Shown: piece by piece, positions 34,621 to 44,164 of the stretch
Layout: each line of letters starts with the position of its first letter
How positions within the stretch are numbered: the first letter of the stretch is position 1
NCBI GenBank assembly: GCA_019637075.1
Contig: JAHBWI010000002.1
Location: 310,001 to 374,000 of the forward strand
DNA: 64,000 bases
Reading direction: 5' to 3'
From: Nitrospiraceae bacterium
GTDB taxonomy: Bacteria; Nitrospirota; Nitrospiria; Nitrospirales; Nitrospiraceae
Translations under genes and position numbers: made by a program
The notes under the pieces: generated by a model
The model's input: the letters and a program-made list of their open reading frames with translations, nothing else
Told to the model about the DNA's origin: nothing
The model's database searches: none

Positions 34621-35619
34621 ATGAACGACACGCACCCGCTAGCCCTATCCAAAGGCGCTGAGCTCACGAAAGGCGAAGAACCGGCCAAACACAGTGAGCT
34701 GTGGTACACCGTCTTGCGCTGGTTCGACTCCTGGGCCGGTCTCGAGTATATGCGTGTCGACGGGCCTCCAAAGGTGGACTGGGTCCGCTGCATCCCGATC
34801 ATCACCGTCCACCTCATGTGTTTGGGCATCTTCTTCGTGGGATGGAGCTGGGCGGCGGTCGGCGTCTCCGTGGCCTTCTATTTCGCCCGCATGTTTGCCA
34901 TTACCGGCTGGTATCACCGTTACTTTTCGCACCGCACCTTCAAGACCTCCCGCGCTTGTCAGTTCGCATTCGCGATCCTGGGTTCGTCTTGCGCGCAGAG
35001 GGGTCCGCTCTGGTGGGCCGGACATCATCGGCATCACCACATCGCCTCCGATACGCCCGATGACGTCCACTCGCCTCGTCACGGAGGATTCTTGTGGTCA
35101 CATATCGGCTGGTTCACATCTCAGAAATTCTATGCGCCGCGCCTCAAGAGCATCGGCGACTTCGCCAAGTATCCTGAGCTCCGGTTTCTCGACCGGTTTG
35201 ATGTGCTGGTCCCCACCCTTGCCGGATTCGGCATGTATGGCTTGGGGATGTTGCTGGAAGCCTATGCGCCGAGTCTGGGCACCAATGGACCGCAGATGTT
35301 GATCTGGGGATTCTTTGTGTCGACCGTGGCCCTGGTGCACGGCACCTGCACGATCAACTCACTTTCCCACGTCTATGGGTCACAGCGTTATGAGACCGGC
35401 GACGATAGCCGGAACAATTTTATCCTCGCGCTGATCACGATGGGTGAGGGGTGGCATAATAACCACCACTACTATGCTGCCTCGACCCGCCAAGGGTTTT
35501 ACTGGTGGGAAATCGACATGACCTACTATATCCTCCGGGCCATGCAGGCCGTGGGACTGGTGTGGGACATTCGCGAGGTGCCCATGCACGTGCGAGAAGG
35601 CAAGAGCAAGGCCGCCTAG
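34621..35619 (+). CDS. membrane fatty acid desaturase
   Basis: A 332-residue acyl-CoA/acyl-lipid desaturase of the di-iron family. Three His boxes are present: HRYFSHRTFKT, WWAGHHRHHHIASD and GEGWHNNHHYY. Hydrophobic pairs lie at about 58-90 and 200-240. It should introduce a (delta-9 type) double bond for membrane fluidity. The first 30 residues are hydrophilic. A strong GGAGGAGG lies before the ATG. Confidence 0.95.
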   Translation: MNDTHPLALSKGAELTKGEEPAKHSELWYTVLRWFDSWAGLEYMRVDGPPKVDWVRCIPIITVHLMCLGIFFVGWSWAAVGVSVAFYFARMFAITGWYHRYFSHRTFKTSRACQFAFAILGSSCAQRGPLWWAGHHRHHHIASDTPDDVHSPRHGGFLWSHIGWFTSQKFYAPRLKSIGDFAKYPELRFLDRFDVLVPTLAGFGMYGLGMLLEAYAPSLGTNGPQMLIWGFFVSTVALVHGTCTINSLSHVYGSQRYETGDDSRNNFILALITMGEGWHNNHHYYAASTRQGFYWWEIDMTYYILRAMQAVGLVWDIREVPMHVREGKSKAA

Positions 35620-35666
35620 CCGGCTCCTGAGAATCTATTCGGACGGGAGTTCCACACTCGCTTCTG

Positions 35667-36137
35667 CTAGACCCAATCCGATTCGTCTCTGACGGCCGGC
35701 TTCTTTCCATACAGGGGAGCGAGCCGGCCGCGAATGTCCCTGCTGATTGAGTCCAAATCCGCCGCCTCCGCCGCAGTCGCAATCCACGCATCTTCCGGCG
35801 TCAGTTCCAACCGATAGTGATTCTTCCGCAGTGAGAACCATTCGATATAGGGATGGGGCACGAGATGCGGATGCGGATCGAACGAGATGAGACTCGCGTC
35901 TCCGATTTGCGGTATTTCCAAATCGCCGAGCACCTGCCCTGCCAGATCCTCGTCGGCAAACTTGCTGTTGCGAAAACACACGAGCTGCCCTGCAATCTCG
36001 CCGCGGCAGTTGCCCGCCAAGTAAAACTCCACAGGGCCCACCACAGCGATTGTCATCCGCCCGACGACGCTGCCGTCCTGCCGATTGTCCAAGAATCCTT
36101 CCTTTACCCAGCGACCGTTCCCGAATTTTTGAGCCAC
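35667..36137 (-). CDS. conserved hypothetical protein
   Basis: A 156-residue soluble protein starting from GTG, with AAGGAGGATA at the right distance. It begins MAQKFGNGRWVKEGFLDNRQ, has a beta-rich middle (GRMTIAVVGPVEFYLAGNCRGE) and a FDPHPHLVPHPYIEWFSLR segment. No family name is known to me. It is alone between two terminally opposed genes. Confidence 0.75.
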   Translation of the reverse strand: MAQKFGNGRWVKEGFLDNRQDGSVVGRMTIAVVGPVEFYLAGNCRGEIAGQLVCFRNSKFADEDLAGQVLGDLEIPQIGDASLISFDPHPHLVPHPYIEWFSLRKNHYRLELTPEDAWIATAAEAADLDSISRDIRGRLAPLYGKKPAVRDESDWV

Positions 36138-36317
36138 ACTATCCTCCTTCCCTAGATTCTCGCACCTTCCGGCCCCATAGTTCCTGGTGCATGAACACTA
36201 TCCCGTTGGAGCAACGGCGTACGGCAAATGACACGAACAAGAACATCTCACCGGTTCGATTCTGCGGTCACTCTTTTCGGCCATCCCCATACCCTGTCAG
36301 GTCGATTCCCCGGCGCT

Positions 36318-37175
36318 TCACGAAAGACGCTCTACCTCCGAACTCATCGCCCCACTCGAGAGCGATCCCAGCAAGACGCCCCCTAAAATCATGATGCTTC
36401 CAAACCAGCCCTGCGCATCGAGCGTTTCCCCGAGAAAATACCAGGCCAGCCAGGCAGCAAAGGCCGGTTCACAGGCGAACAACAGCGCCACTTGCTGCGC
36501 CGGCAGGAGCCGCTGCGCCCACATTTGCACGGCAAAGGCACCAGTCGCCCCCACGCCGGTGATCGCTAGGCCGACGAGCAACACCCTCGTGACATCGAAT
36601 GCCCCGCTTGGCGGCGATTCCCACAGCATTGCGGCGGACATGCTCACCGCCATGAACAACAACTGCCAAACAAAAACGGAGACCGGATCCGCCACGCGGG
36701 TGTAACGTTCCAGACAGGCGATGTGCGCGGCAAATGCGGCAGCGCTCCCCAACGTCAGCCAATCTCCAAGGTTGGCCGTGGCCGTCGGTTTCACCAACAG
36801 CCAGAGACCGGCCAGGGCAATGCCGTTCGCAATCCAGGTGCGAATGCCGAGTCGCCGCAAATAAAGCGGGACGAAAACGACGTACAACACCGTGATGAAG
36901 GCGGAGTTGGACGCGCTGGTATACGACAACCCGACGGTCTGCATCACGTATCCGAGAAAGAGCCACCCCGTCGCAATCAGACTAATGCGCAGAGTGTGCC
37001 GATTCCCCACGAGCCGACGGCGAGCCATCGCCAACACGATTAGGACGATCGCCAAACCGAGAAAAAATCGCAAGAAGAGGAAGGTCAGCGGCGGAACCTG
37101 CGCGAGCACCGCTTTGGTGGCAGGAAATGTTGCCCCCCAAATGAAGGTCGTAAGGAGCAGGGCAAGTTGGGGCAT
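36318..37175 (-). CDS. DMT-family (EamA) transporter
   Basis: A 285-residue inner-membrane protein with about ten TM helices and the two-repeat EamA plan. TTFIWGATFPATKAVLAQV at the N-terminus and the second-repeat ALLFACEPAFAAWLAWYFLGE are typical. It probably exports small metabolites or amino acids; the substrate is unknown. Confidence 0.9.
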   Translation of the reverse strand: MPQLALLLTTFIWGATFPATKAVLAQVPPLTFLFLRFFLGLAIVLIVLAMARRRLVGNRHTLRISLIATGWLFLGYVMQTVGLSYTSASNSAFITVLYVVFVPLYLRRLGIRTWIANGIALAGLWLLVKPTATANLGDWLTLGSAAAFAAHIACLERYTRVADPVSVFVWQLLFMAVSMSAAMLWESPPSGAFDVTRVLLVGLAITGVGATGAFAVQMWAQRLLPAQQVALLFACEPAFAAWLAWYFLGETLDAQGWFGSIMILGGVLLGSLSSGAMSSEVERLS

Positions 37176-37286
37176 GAGCCCTAGATGGGAGTGATGAGTT
37201 CTCAGTGTGGGGTGCTGAGCTGAATCTTAGGAAGAGGCGATCGACGCGCTCACCGCAAAGGATTCACCGCCCGACACTGAATTGAG

Positions 37287-37490
37287 TTATGGTCTGCAGA
37301 GGGCGCATCGGCGCTGATCGCTCGTGCCGGCCTGTTCCATGGCAGCCAACGCCCGCTCTTTATCGGGATAGTCAAACCAGCCGCCTTCCCAGAAATCGCT
37401 GCTCGACACGTTCGACGGAACCTCGGAGCACCGATCCCGATGCAGCGTCACTCGATCGATGGCCCGTGCAATGTGCAACCAGTAGGTCAT
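37287..37490 (-). CDS. small conserved hypothetical protein
   Basis: A 67-residue protein (MTYWLHIARAIDRVTLHRDR at the start). Cys occurs once near 21 and twice at the end (RRCALCRP). FWEGGWFDYPDKERALAAME recalls small proteins with a His/Cys head, a G-W-F-Y centre and a C-x2-C tail that may bind metal. The ATG at 37490 is chosen; upstream codons are not conserved-looking. Confidence 0.6.
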   Translation of the reverse strand: MTYWLHIARAIDRVTLHRDRCSEVPSNVSSSDFWEGGWFDYPDKERALAAMEQAGTSDQRRCALCRP

Positions 37491-37641
37491 AGTTTCTCTT
37501 ACGCCCCACCACGAAAGACTCGCAAGCCCCACCCTACCACGCCCGCGCGCAACAGGGCAATCCGGCCTGGGGCCGACGTCGCCGCGCGGGCGAGAGAGGG
37601 AGCTATCGTCAGGATCAAGATCGAAGGGTCAGAGGGCGAGA

Positions 37642-37818
37642 TCAGGGCAGGAGCTGCCACTCATCCTTTTCGATGAACACTTTTGCGCCGGTTTCCAGCT
37701 TCTTGACGTCGTCTTTTTCGAAGATCCTCATATACCGCTCGATGCGATCCGGATCATCGATCCGCTCTTCCTGCATGACTCCGCTCGAACCTTTGTACTT
37801 CCGAATTAACAGGGGCAT
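37642..37818 (-). CDS. small hypothetical protein
   Basis: A 58-residue acidic/basic protein (MPLLIRKYKGSSGVMQEERI at the start, KVFIEKDEWQLLP at the end). A good GGAGG RBS precedes the ATG. It is divergent from the FmdB gene. Function unknown. Confidence 0.65.
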   Translation of the reverse strand: MPLLIRKYKGSSGVMQEERIDDPDRIERYMRIFEKDDVKKLETGAKVFIEKDEWQLLP

Positions 37819-37938
37819 AGAACCGGTCCTCCAATTGTGGCTCGCGTTTCGGCACAGAGATTGGTTACAATAAGGCAAAGTTACACAAAGGGTCAAGGGT
37901 TTCGGGAAATCCGAGGGCCTTGTCCGGAGGAGATGGTC

Positions 37939-38250
37939 ATGCCGGTCTACGAATATCGCTGCGGTGATTGCGCCTACCAATTCGAAGTGACTCAGTCCGT
38001 CCATGCCAGACCGGAAGATACGGTCTGCCCGCACTGCAGTGCGCAGAACTCCACCAGATTGTTATCCGCCTTCGCCTCCACGATCAAGGGGACGCACAAG
38101 CCCGGCTTCGCGGAAATGAAAGCCTACAATATGCTCAACGAGCGAATGGACAAATTCGCAAAGCTGCCTCCCATCGTGGGCCGACGCGCAGCCGTCAACC
38201 CCAATATGACCGGCGGGGAGTCCGGGTCCTCAGACGGCGGACAGGCTTAG
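37939..38250 (+). CDS. FmdB-family zinc ribbon protein
   Basis: A 103-residue protein with an N-terminal zinc ribbon: MPVYEYRCGDCAYQFEVTQS and CPHCS give the two CxxC pairs. It is followed by an FASTIKGTH segment and a disordered, Gly/Ser-rich tail. The family is suspected to be regulatory. GGAGG is 8 nt before the ATG at 37939. It precedes the phosphate-binding-like gene by 14 nt. Confidence 0.9.
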   Translation: MPVYEYRCGDCAYQFEVTQSVHARPEDTVCPHCSAQNSTRLLSAFASTIKGTHKPGFAEMKAYNMLNERMDKFAKLPPIVGRRAAVNPNMTGGESGSSDGGQA

Positions 38251-38264
38251 CCCGGTCGAATCGG

Positions 38265-39095
38265 ATGCACACCTCGCTTGGCCAGATCCTCCGCTTCACC
38301 TGGTTGACCGTTCTGCTGGTAGCGCTCAGCCTTCGACTTGCTGCGGCTGAAGTCTCGGGAAGCCTTGTCATCGCCGGCAACGGACCCGAATCCGGCGCCA
38401 TCGAAGCGTTGGCTCGGGCATTCGAAAAGGCCAATCCCCGCGCTTACGTCGACGTGCTCTGGGACGACAATTCCAAACCCATCGACATGGTCAAGAGTGG
38501 ACAGGCCACCCTGGCCGTGACCGGATCCGAGGAGACCGGTCTCACTGCCTTCCAAATCGCGTGGGACGGCATCGCCATCATGGTGCACCGGTCCAACTTC
38601 ACCAAGGAAGTGACCAAGCAGGAAGTCAGTGATCTTTATTCGGGGAAGGTCAAAGTCTGGGCGGATCTCGGTGGACCCGATACGAGAATCTTGTTGATCG
38701 ATCGCCCGAAAAACCAAAACAACCGCGACGCCTTCGAGCAACAGCTCGGCCTCGCCGGCAAGATCGCCGACGGCGCCAAGTTGATCGCCAAAGACGAAAA
38801 GGTCATCAAGACGGTGGCGGGAACCCTGCCTCCCCTCTCTGCCGTGGCCTACCTGTCGCTCGGCCAGGCACTGGAAGCGGTGGCCTCCGGCGTGCCGGTC
38901 AGACTGCTCCCCGTCGATAAAATTGAGCCGGAAACCCCGACCGTCAAGGATGGACGCTATCCCCTGCGAAGGCCCGTGCTGCTGCTCTCAGCAAACGACA
39001 CCACGCCATTGATCGCAGCCTTCCAGCAATTCGCGCTGTCCGACGACGGCCAGAAGATCATCAGCGATTTTTATACGCCGCTCGCCAAGAAATAA
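38265..39095 (+). CDS. PstS-like periplasmic substrate-binding protein
   Basis: A 276-residue protein. A signal peptide (RFTWLTVLLVALSLRLAAAE, cleaved at about 29) is followed by VIAGNGPESGAIEALARAFEK and later AVTGSEETG and FQIAWDGIAIMVHRSN, characteristic of PstS-type phosphate-binding proteins. No permease or ATPase genes are near, so it may be an orphan binding protein or sensor partner. Overall length is normal for the family. Confidence 0.85.
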   Translation: MHTSLGQILRFTWLTVLLVALSLRLAAAEVSGSLVIAGNGPESGAIEALARAFEKANPRAYVDVLWDDNSKPIDMVKSGQATLAVTGSEETGLTAFQIAWDGIAIMVHRSNFTKEVTKQEVSDLYSGKVKVWADLGGPDTRILLIDRPKNQNNRDAFEQQLGLAGKIADGAKLIAKDEKVIKTVAGTLPPLSAVAYLSLGQALEAVASGVPVRLLPVDKIEPETPTVKDGRYPLRRPVLLLSANDTTPLIAAFQQFALSDDGQKIISDFYTPLAKK

Positions 39096-39115
39096 TCTCC
39101 AGGAAGGAGGCTCTC

Positions 39116-39562
39116 ATGCGCACTTTTTTGACGACGATCTTGGGTTTGGCGCTGGTTGTAGGGATGGGTGCCGCGCCGACCCAGGCTCAGCAGGGCTCCA
39201 CGGTCGAGGGGGCGGGCTTTACGCTCTTCGACACCGAATCCATCAAGGGCTCGGACACGTCGAAAGTCGAAAAGGACCCTGTCTGCGATCGGTCTAAACG
39301 GCCCAAAATCGCCAAGGTGGAACCGGATGAAGCCAAGCCGGGCGACAAGGTCGTGATCACCGGCGAAAACTTCGGGACCAAAGAATGTTTCCACGGAGTC
39401 GCCTTCAGCGCGGCTGGCCCCACGAAAATCGAATATCAGTTCGTGAACGAGACGACCATCGAGGTGACGGTGCCGGACGTCCGCCCAGGAATGTCCTTCA
39501 TCGACGTCGTCGCCGGCGGCGGCAATGCCCGCTCCAAGGGATTCCTCGTCCAAGCCAAGTGA
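39116..39562 (+). CDS. exported IPT/TIG-domain protein
   Basis: A 148-residue protein with a clear signal peptide (MRTFLTTILGLALVVGMGAA). The mature part ends in an IPT/TIG Ig-like domain: PKIAKVEPDEAKPGDKVVIT, GENFGTKECF, and a final VPDVRPGMSFIDVVAGGG. Two Cys may form a disulfide. Such domains mediate protein or surface binding. AGGAAGGAGG precedes the ATG. Confidence 0.88.
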   Translation: MRTFLTTILGLALVVGMGAAPTQAQQGSTVEGAGFTLFDTESIKGSDTSKVEKDPVCDRSKRPKIAKVEPDEAKPGDKVVITGENFGTKECFHGVAFSAAGPTKIEYQFVNETTIEVTVPDVRPGMSFIDVVAGGGNARSKGFLVQAK

Positions 39563-39570
39563 TTTATCGA

Positions 39571-39605
39571 GGAAGGGCAGGGGGACCCATCCCCCGCCCC
39601 CTTCC
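39571..39605 (+). terminator. strong terminator hairpin
   Basis: GGAAGGG-x-GGGGG pairs with CCCCC-x-CCCCCTTCC, about 12 bp with one or two mismatches, 9 nt after the IPT/TIG stop. A short T/C stretch follows. Confidence 0.65.
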
Positions 39606-39722
39606 TTCCGGTTTCCGCTCCCTTCTTCTCGACAACTCTCTTGATCCTATGCTAGGTTACGCGGTCTTTTTGGGGAGGCCCTCAGAGGTGAGCTACGGCT
39701 CCAGACCTCACACGGTTACATC

Positions 39723-41141
39723 ATGTTCCGGAAGATCCTCATTGCCAACCGTGGCGAAATCGCCATGCGCATCATTCGTGGTTGCCGCGAACTCAACATC
39801 GCGACCGCAGCGATCTATTCCGAAGCCGATTCGACCGGCATCTACGTCAAAAAAGCGGATGAGTCATATCTCGTAGGTCCCGGTCCGGTCAAAGGTTTCC
39901 TCGACACCAAGCAAATCGTTGAACTAGCCAAGCGCATCGGCGCCGACGCCATCCACCCTGGCTACGGCTTCCTATCCGAAAACGCCCAGTTTGCACACCT
40001 CTGCCAGGCCTCGGGCATTACGTTCATCGGCCCCTCTCCCCAGGCGATCCACATGATGGGGAGTAAGGTGAAGGCACGGGAGATCGCCAAGCAGGCGGGG
40101 CTGCCGATCGTGCCCGGGACCGAGGGCGGCGTCACGGACGTCCAAGAAGCCCTGAGCTTCGCACACAGCATCGGCTACCCGGTCATGATCAAGGCCAGCG
40201 CCGGCGGCGGCGGGCGCGGCCTGCGGGTCGTGCGGAACGACGAAGAACTCCGCGAGAACATGGAAGTCGCCTCCCGTGAGGCGCAAGCGGCGTTCGGCGA
40301 CGGCAGCGTCTTTCTGGAAAAATACATCGAGCGCCCGCACCACATCGAATTCCAGATCCTGGGCGACAAGCACGGCAACATCATTCACTTGGGCGAGCGC
40401 GACTGTTCCATCCAGCGTCGGCACCAGAAATTGATCGAGATCGCCCCCTCGCTCGTACTCACGCCGAAACTCCGGGCCCAGATGGGCGAGGCGGCCATCG
40501 CGATCGCCAAGGCCGTGCAATACGACAATGCCGGCACCGTGGAGTTCCTGCTGGACCACGAGGGGCATTTCTATTTCATCGAAATGAATCCGCGCCTGCA
40601 GGTCGAGCACACGGTCACAGAGCAGATCACCGCGATCGACATCGTGCGGAACCAGATCTCCATCGCAGCCGGCAAACCGCTCGAGATCCGGCAAAAGGAC
40701 GTGACGCTGCAGGGCCATGCGATCCAATGCCGCATCAACGCCGAAGACCCGCGCAACAACTTCCTCCCCTGCACCGGCACCGTCACGGCCTACCTCTCGC
40801 CCGGAGGAATCGGGGTACGGATCGACGGAGCCGTGTACAAGGACTACACGATCCCTCCCTATTACGACGCACTGCTGGCGAAGCTGACGGTCCGCGGCCG
40901 AACCTGGGAGGAGACGGTCAGCCGCATGCGCCGCTCGCTGGAAGAGTACGTGCTCCGGGGAGTCAAGACGACCATCCCCTTCATGAAGAACATCATGATG
41001 GAGCCGGATTTCCGCGCCGGTCGATTCGACACGTCATATCTGGAGACGCATCCGGAACTGTATCAGTATGAAGAATCAGAGGAGCCCGAGGACCTCGTGT
41101 TGGCGATTTCCGCAGCGATAGCCGCCTTCGAAGGACTCTGA
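39723..41141 (+). CDS. pycA: pyruvate carboxylase subunit A (biotin carboxylase)
   Basis: A 472-residue biotin carboxylase. MFRKILIANRGEIAMRIIRG starts it; the ATP grasp has KASAGGGGRGLRVV (about 160) and the LIEIAPS segment, and MNPRLQVEHTVTE contains catalytic residues. It carboxylates biotin with ATP and bicarbonate. The next gene supplies the carboxyltransferase and biotin carrier, so together they make oxaloacetate from pyruvate, as in reductive-TCA organisms. It could also serve as AccC. Confidence 0.93.
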   Translation: MFRKILIANRGEIAMRIIRGCRELNIATAAIYSEADSTGIYVKKADESYLVGPGPVKGFLDTKQIVELAKRIGADAIHPGYGFLSENAQFAHLCQASGITFIGPSPQAIHMMGSKVKAREIAKQAGLPIVPGTEGGVTDVQEALSFAHSIGYPVMIKASAGGGGRGLRVVRNDEELRENMEVASREAQAAFGDGSVFLEKYIERPHHIEFQILGDKHGNIIHLGERDCSIQRRHQKLIEIAPSLVLTPKLRAQMGEAAIAIAKAVQYDNAGTVEFLLDHEGHFYFIEMNPRLQVEHTVTEQITAIDIVRNQISIAAGKPLEIRQKDVTLQGHAIQCRINAEDPRNNFLPCTGTVTAYLSPGGIGVRIDGAVYKDYTIPPYYDALLAKLTVRGRTWEETVSRMRRSLEEYVLRGVKTTIPFMKNIMMEPDFRAGRFDTSYLETHPELYQYEESEEPEDLVLAISAAIAAFEGL

Positions 41142-41213
41142 CCCCGCAGTATCCCAGCACCATTGGCATGAACCCTGAGTAAGCGAGCGGACTGTTCGCC
41201 CGAGGTCGCCCCT

Positions 41214-43166
41214 ATGGCAACGAAGAAAACCAAGAAAGCCACCCCCAAAAAACCGAAAGCGGCGGCATCGCGCCCGGCAAAGGCCAAGGCACCGAAGCCG
41301 GAGTTTCGCGTGGAACCGGCGCCGGGGAAACGGCTGCTCCTGACCGACGTCGCGTTCCGCGACGGCCACCAGTCGTTGCTGGCCACGCGCATGCGGACCG
41401 AAGACATGCTTCCGATCGCGCAGAAGCTCGATGCGGTCGGCTATTGGTCACTGGAAGTCTGGGGCGGTGCGACGTTCGACACTTGCCTGCGATTCCTCAA
41501 GGAAGATCCTTGGGAACGGTTGCGCGCGCTGCGCGAGGCGATGCCCAACACCAAGCTGCAGATGCTGCTGCGCGGGCAAAACCTCGTCGGCTACCGGCAC
41601 TATGCGGACGACGTGCTGGACAAATTCATCGAGCGGTCGGCGGCCAACGGCATCGACGTCTTCCGGATTTTCGACGCGCTCAACGACGTGCGGAATCTGG
41701 ACCGGGCGATGCGCGAGGTCAAGGCCAACGGCAAGCACGTCGAGGCGACGATTTGCTATACCGTGAGCCCCGTCCACAGCATCGAACGTTTCGTGTCGAT
41801 GGCCAAGCAGCTGGAAGACCTGGGCACAGACACGCTCTGCATCAAGGACATGGCGGGCCTGCTGGCCCCCCTCGATGCCTATAAATTGGTAAGGAAACTG
41901 AAGAGCGCGGTGAAGGTGCCGATCCACCTCCATAGCCACTACACCTCCGGCATGGCTTCCATGTCGGCGCTGATGGCGGTTCTGGGCGGACTCGACATGC
42001 TCGACACGTCCGTCTCGCCGCTTGCCGGGGGCACCTCACATCCCCCGACGGAAACTTTGATCGCGTCGTTGCGGAATACGCCCTACGACACGGGCCTGGA
42101 TCTTCGGCAGTTCGAACCGATCACCGAACACTTCCGCACCGTACGGCGCAAGTATCGCCGGTTCGAGAGCGACTTCACCGGTGTCGACGCGGAAATCCTC
42201 ACGTCTCAGATCCCGGGCGGCATGCTCTCCAACTTGGCGGCGCAACTTGCAGAGCAAAACGCCATCGACCGCATGAAGGAAGTGCTCGACGAGGTGCCGA
42301 AGGTCCGCAAGGAAATGGGGTACCCGCCCCTCGTGACGCCGACGAGCCAGATCGTCGGCACCCAAGCGACGTTGAACGTCCTCACGGGTGAACAGGGCGA
42401 GCGCTACAAAGTCATCACGACGGAAACCAAGAATTACTTCCTCGGCCTCTACGGCCGGGCGCCGGGGCCGCTCGACAAAGAGATCATGGCCCGGGCGATC
42501 GGCGACGAGGAGCCGGTCAAGGGACGGCCGGCCGACCGGCTCGATCCGGAATTCGACACGCTCAAGAAGGACATGCCGGAGACGGCAACGACACCGGAAG
42601 ATCAGTTGTCCTTCGCCCTCTTCCCGGCGATCGCTCGCGACTTCTTCGAAGCCCGCGAACGGGGCGAGTTGCAGCCCGAGCCGTTGGAGTCGACCGACGC
42701 GATGGGCCCCGCTGTCGCGCACGAACTGCATCTGGCACCGGCCGAGTTCAACATCACGGTGCATGGAGAAACCTATCACGTCGTCGTGTCAGGGTCTGGA
42801 CGCAAGACCGACGGCCGCAAGCCCTACTACATTCGCGTGAACGACCGACTGCAGGAAGTCTCGCTCGAGCCGCTCCAGGAAGTGCTCACGGGCGTGCCGG
42901 AGGCGCCGGATCCGGCCAGCACCGCCAAACCGAAGCGACCGCGCCCCACGAAGGCCGGCGACGTGGCGCCGCCCATGCCGGGCCGGGTGGTCAAGGTGCT
43001 CGTCACCGAAGGCAGCCAGGTGAAGGCCGGCGATCCCTTGCTGATCATCGAAGCGATGAAGATGGAGAGCCGAGTCCCAGCCCCGGTGGACGGTCGTGTC
43101 ACCGCCGTCCTCGTCGCCGAGGGCGAAAACGTCAAAACCGACGAAACCGTGATCCAGCTGGAATAG
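41214..43166 (+). CDS. pycB: pyruvate carboxylase subunit B (carboxyltransferase plus biotinyl domain)
   Basis: A 650-residue protein. A Lys/Ala-rich N-terminal tail (1-35) leads to the HMGL-like carboxyltransferase, with TDVAFRDGHQSLLATRMRT (metal and pyruvate site), GGATFDTCLRFL, and HLHSHYTSGMA. The conserved Lys-bearing IKDMAGLL is present. The C-terminus has a biotinyl domain with Lys616 in EAMKMES. Related to OadA, but no membrane decarboxylase subunits are near, which favours pyruvate carboxylase. Confidence 0.93.
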   Translation: MATKKTKKATPKKPKAAASRPAKAKAPKPEFRVEPAPGKRLLLTDVAFRDGHQSLLATRMRTEDMLPIAQKLDAVGYWSLEVWGGATFDTCLRFLKEDPWERLRALREAMPNTKLQMLLRGQNLVGYRHYADDVLDKFIERSAANGIDVFRIFDALNDVRNLDRAMREVKANGKHVEATICYTVSPVHSIERFVSMAKQLEDLGTDTLCIKDMAGLLAPLDAYKLVRKLKSAVKVPIHLHSHYTSGMASMSALMAVLGGLDMLDTSVSPLAGGTSHPPTETLIASLRNTPYDTGLDLRQFEPITEHFRTVRRKYRRFESDFTGVDAEILTSQIPGGMLSNLAAQLAEQNAIDRMKEVLDEVPKVRKEMGYPPLVTPTSQIVGTQATLNVLTGEQGERYKVITTETKNYFLGLYGRAPGPLDKEIMARAIGDEEPVKGRPADRLDPEFDTLKKDMPETATTPEDQLSFALFPAIARDFFEARERGELQPEPLESTDAMGPAVAHELHLAPAEFNITVHGETYHVVVSGSGRKTDGRKPYYIRVNDRLQEVSLEPLQEVLTGVPEAPDPASTAKPKRPRPTKAGDVAPPMPGRVVKVLVTEGSQVKAGDPLLIIEAMKMESRVPAPVDGRVTAVLVAEGENVKTDETVIQLE

Positions 43167-43175
43167 GAGCAGGCG

Positions 43176-44126
43176 ATGCCGGTCGGGTGGCCGTGGTTGC
43201 TGATCCTGACCGTCGTCGCAAGCGGCTGCGCTCCGCAACCAGAGCTTCCGGCCTGGTTCGACTCGGTTCAACGTGTACCCCTCCGCCAAGTCACCGTCGA
43301 CGGGCACCGCATCGCCTATCTCGACGAGGGTGAAGGCTCCCCGGTAATTCTCCTGCATGGATTCGGCGGATCCATGTGGCAATGGGAATACCAACAACGC
43401 CCGCTCTCCGCTCGCTTCAGAATCATCACCCCGGACCTGCTGGGATCGGGCCTCTCCGATAAGCCGGACATCGCCTACACACCGGACGAAATGGTTGCGG
43501 CGCTCCGAGGATTCATGGAGGCCCTTGGGCTTGAGCGCGCCACCCTGGTCGGAAACTCCATGGGCGGCGGCCTGGCGATCGGCATGACGCTGACTCATCC
43601 GGAACGGGTCGAGCGCCTGATCTTGATCGATAGCTTGCCCGATCGAGTCCGAGAGCGGCTGACCAGTCCCCTGATGCAACGGGCGATTGATACGCGCGTG
43701 CCGGTGTGGCTCGCGCAGGTGGGCAACTGGCTGTTTGGCGGCGGTACGACGGATGCGATTCTCAAAGAGATCGTGCACGACCACCGGCTACTCACTCCAT
43801 CGGTACTGGATCGCTCGAACCGCAACCGGCAGCGCCCTGGGCTGCTTCGTCCGCTGATGGCTATCCGAGACAGCCTCCCGCAGTGGGAATCAGGATTCGC
43901 CGGCCGTATCAACCGCGTCAGCTGTCCCACGTTGATTCTCTGGGGCGAGCACGATCGTCTGTTTCCACCACAGGTTGGTCGCGACATCCAGGCCATGATC
44001 CCCGGCGCGCAGTTTGCCGTCATCGCCGACGCGGGACACATACCGCAGTGGGAGCGGCCTGACATCGTCAACGGCCACATCCTCTCGTTCCTCGCAGCCT
44101 TGACAGAGCGTCGAGATCGTCCATAA
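43176..44126 (+). CDS. alpha/beta hydrolase lipoprotein
   Basis: A 316-residue hydrolase. A lipobox LTVVASGC places the acyl-Cys at about 18. Oxyanion HGFGGS, nucleophile elbow GNSMGGG (about Ser128), acid in LWGEHDRLFPP and His in ADAGHIPQWE make up a complete triad. Probably an esterase or lipase on the outer face of a membrane. It follows pycB by 9 nt. Confidence 0.88.
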   Translation: MPVGWPWLLILTVVASGCAPQPELPAWFDSVQRVPLRQVTVDGHRIAYLDEGEGSPVILLHGFGGSMWQWEYQQRPLSARFRIITPDLLGSGLSDKPDIAYTPDEMVAALRGFMEALGLERATLVGNSMGGGLAIGMTLTHPERVERLILIDSLPDRVRERLTSPLMQRAIDTRVPVWLAQVGNWLFGGGTTDAILKEIVHDHRLLTPSVLDRSNRNRQRPGLLRPLMAIRDSLPQWESGFAGRINRVSCPTLILWGEHDRLFPPQVGRDIQAMIPGAQFAVIADAGHIPQWERPDIVNGHILSFLAALTERRDRP

Positions 44127-44164
44127 AGTGGCGGATGGGCCACGTACTTTTGAGGAGGACAACC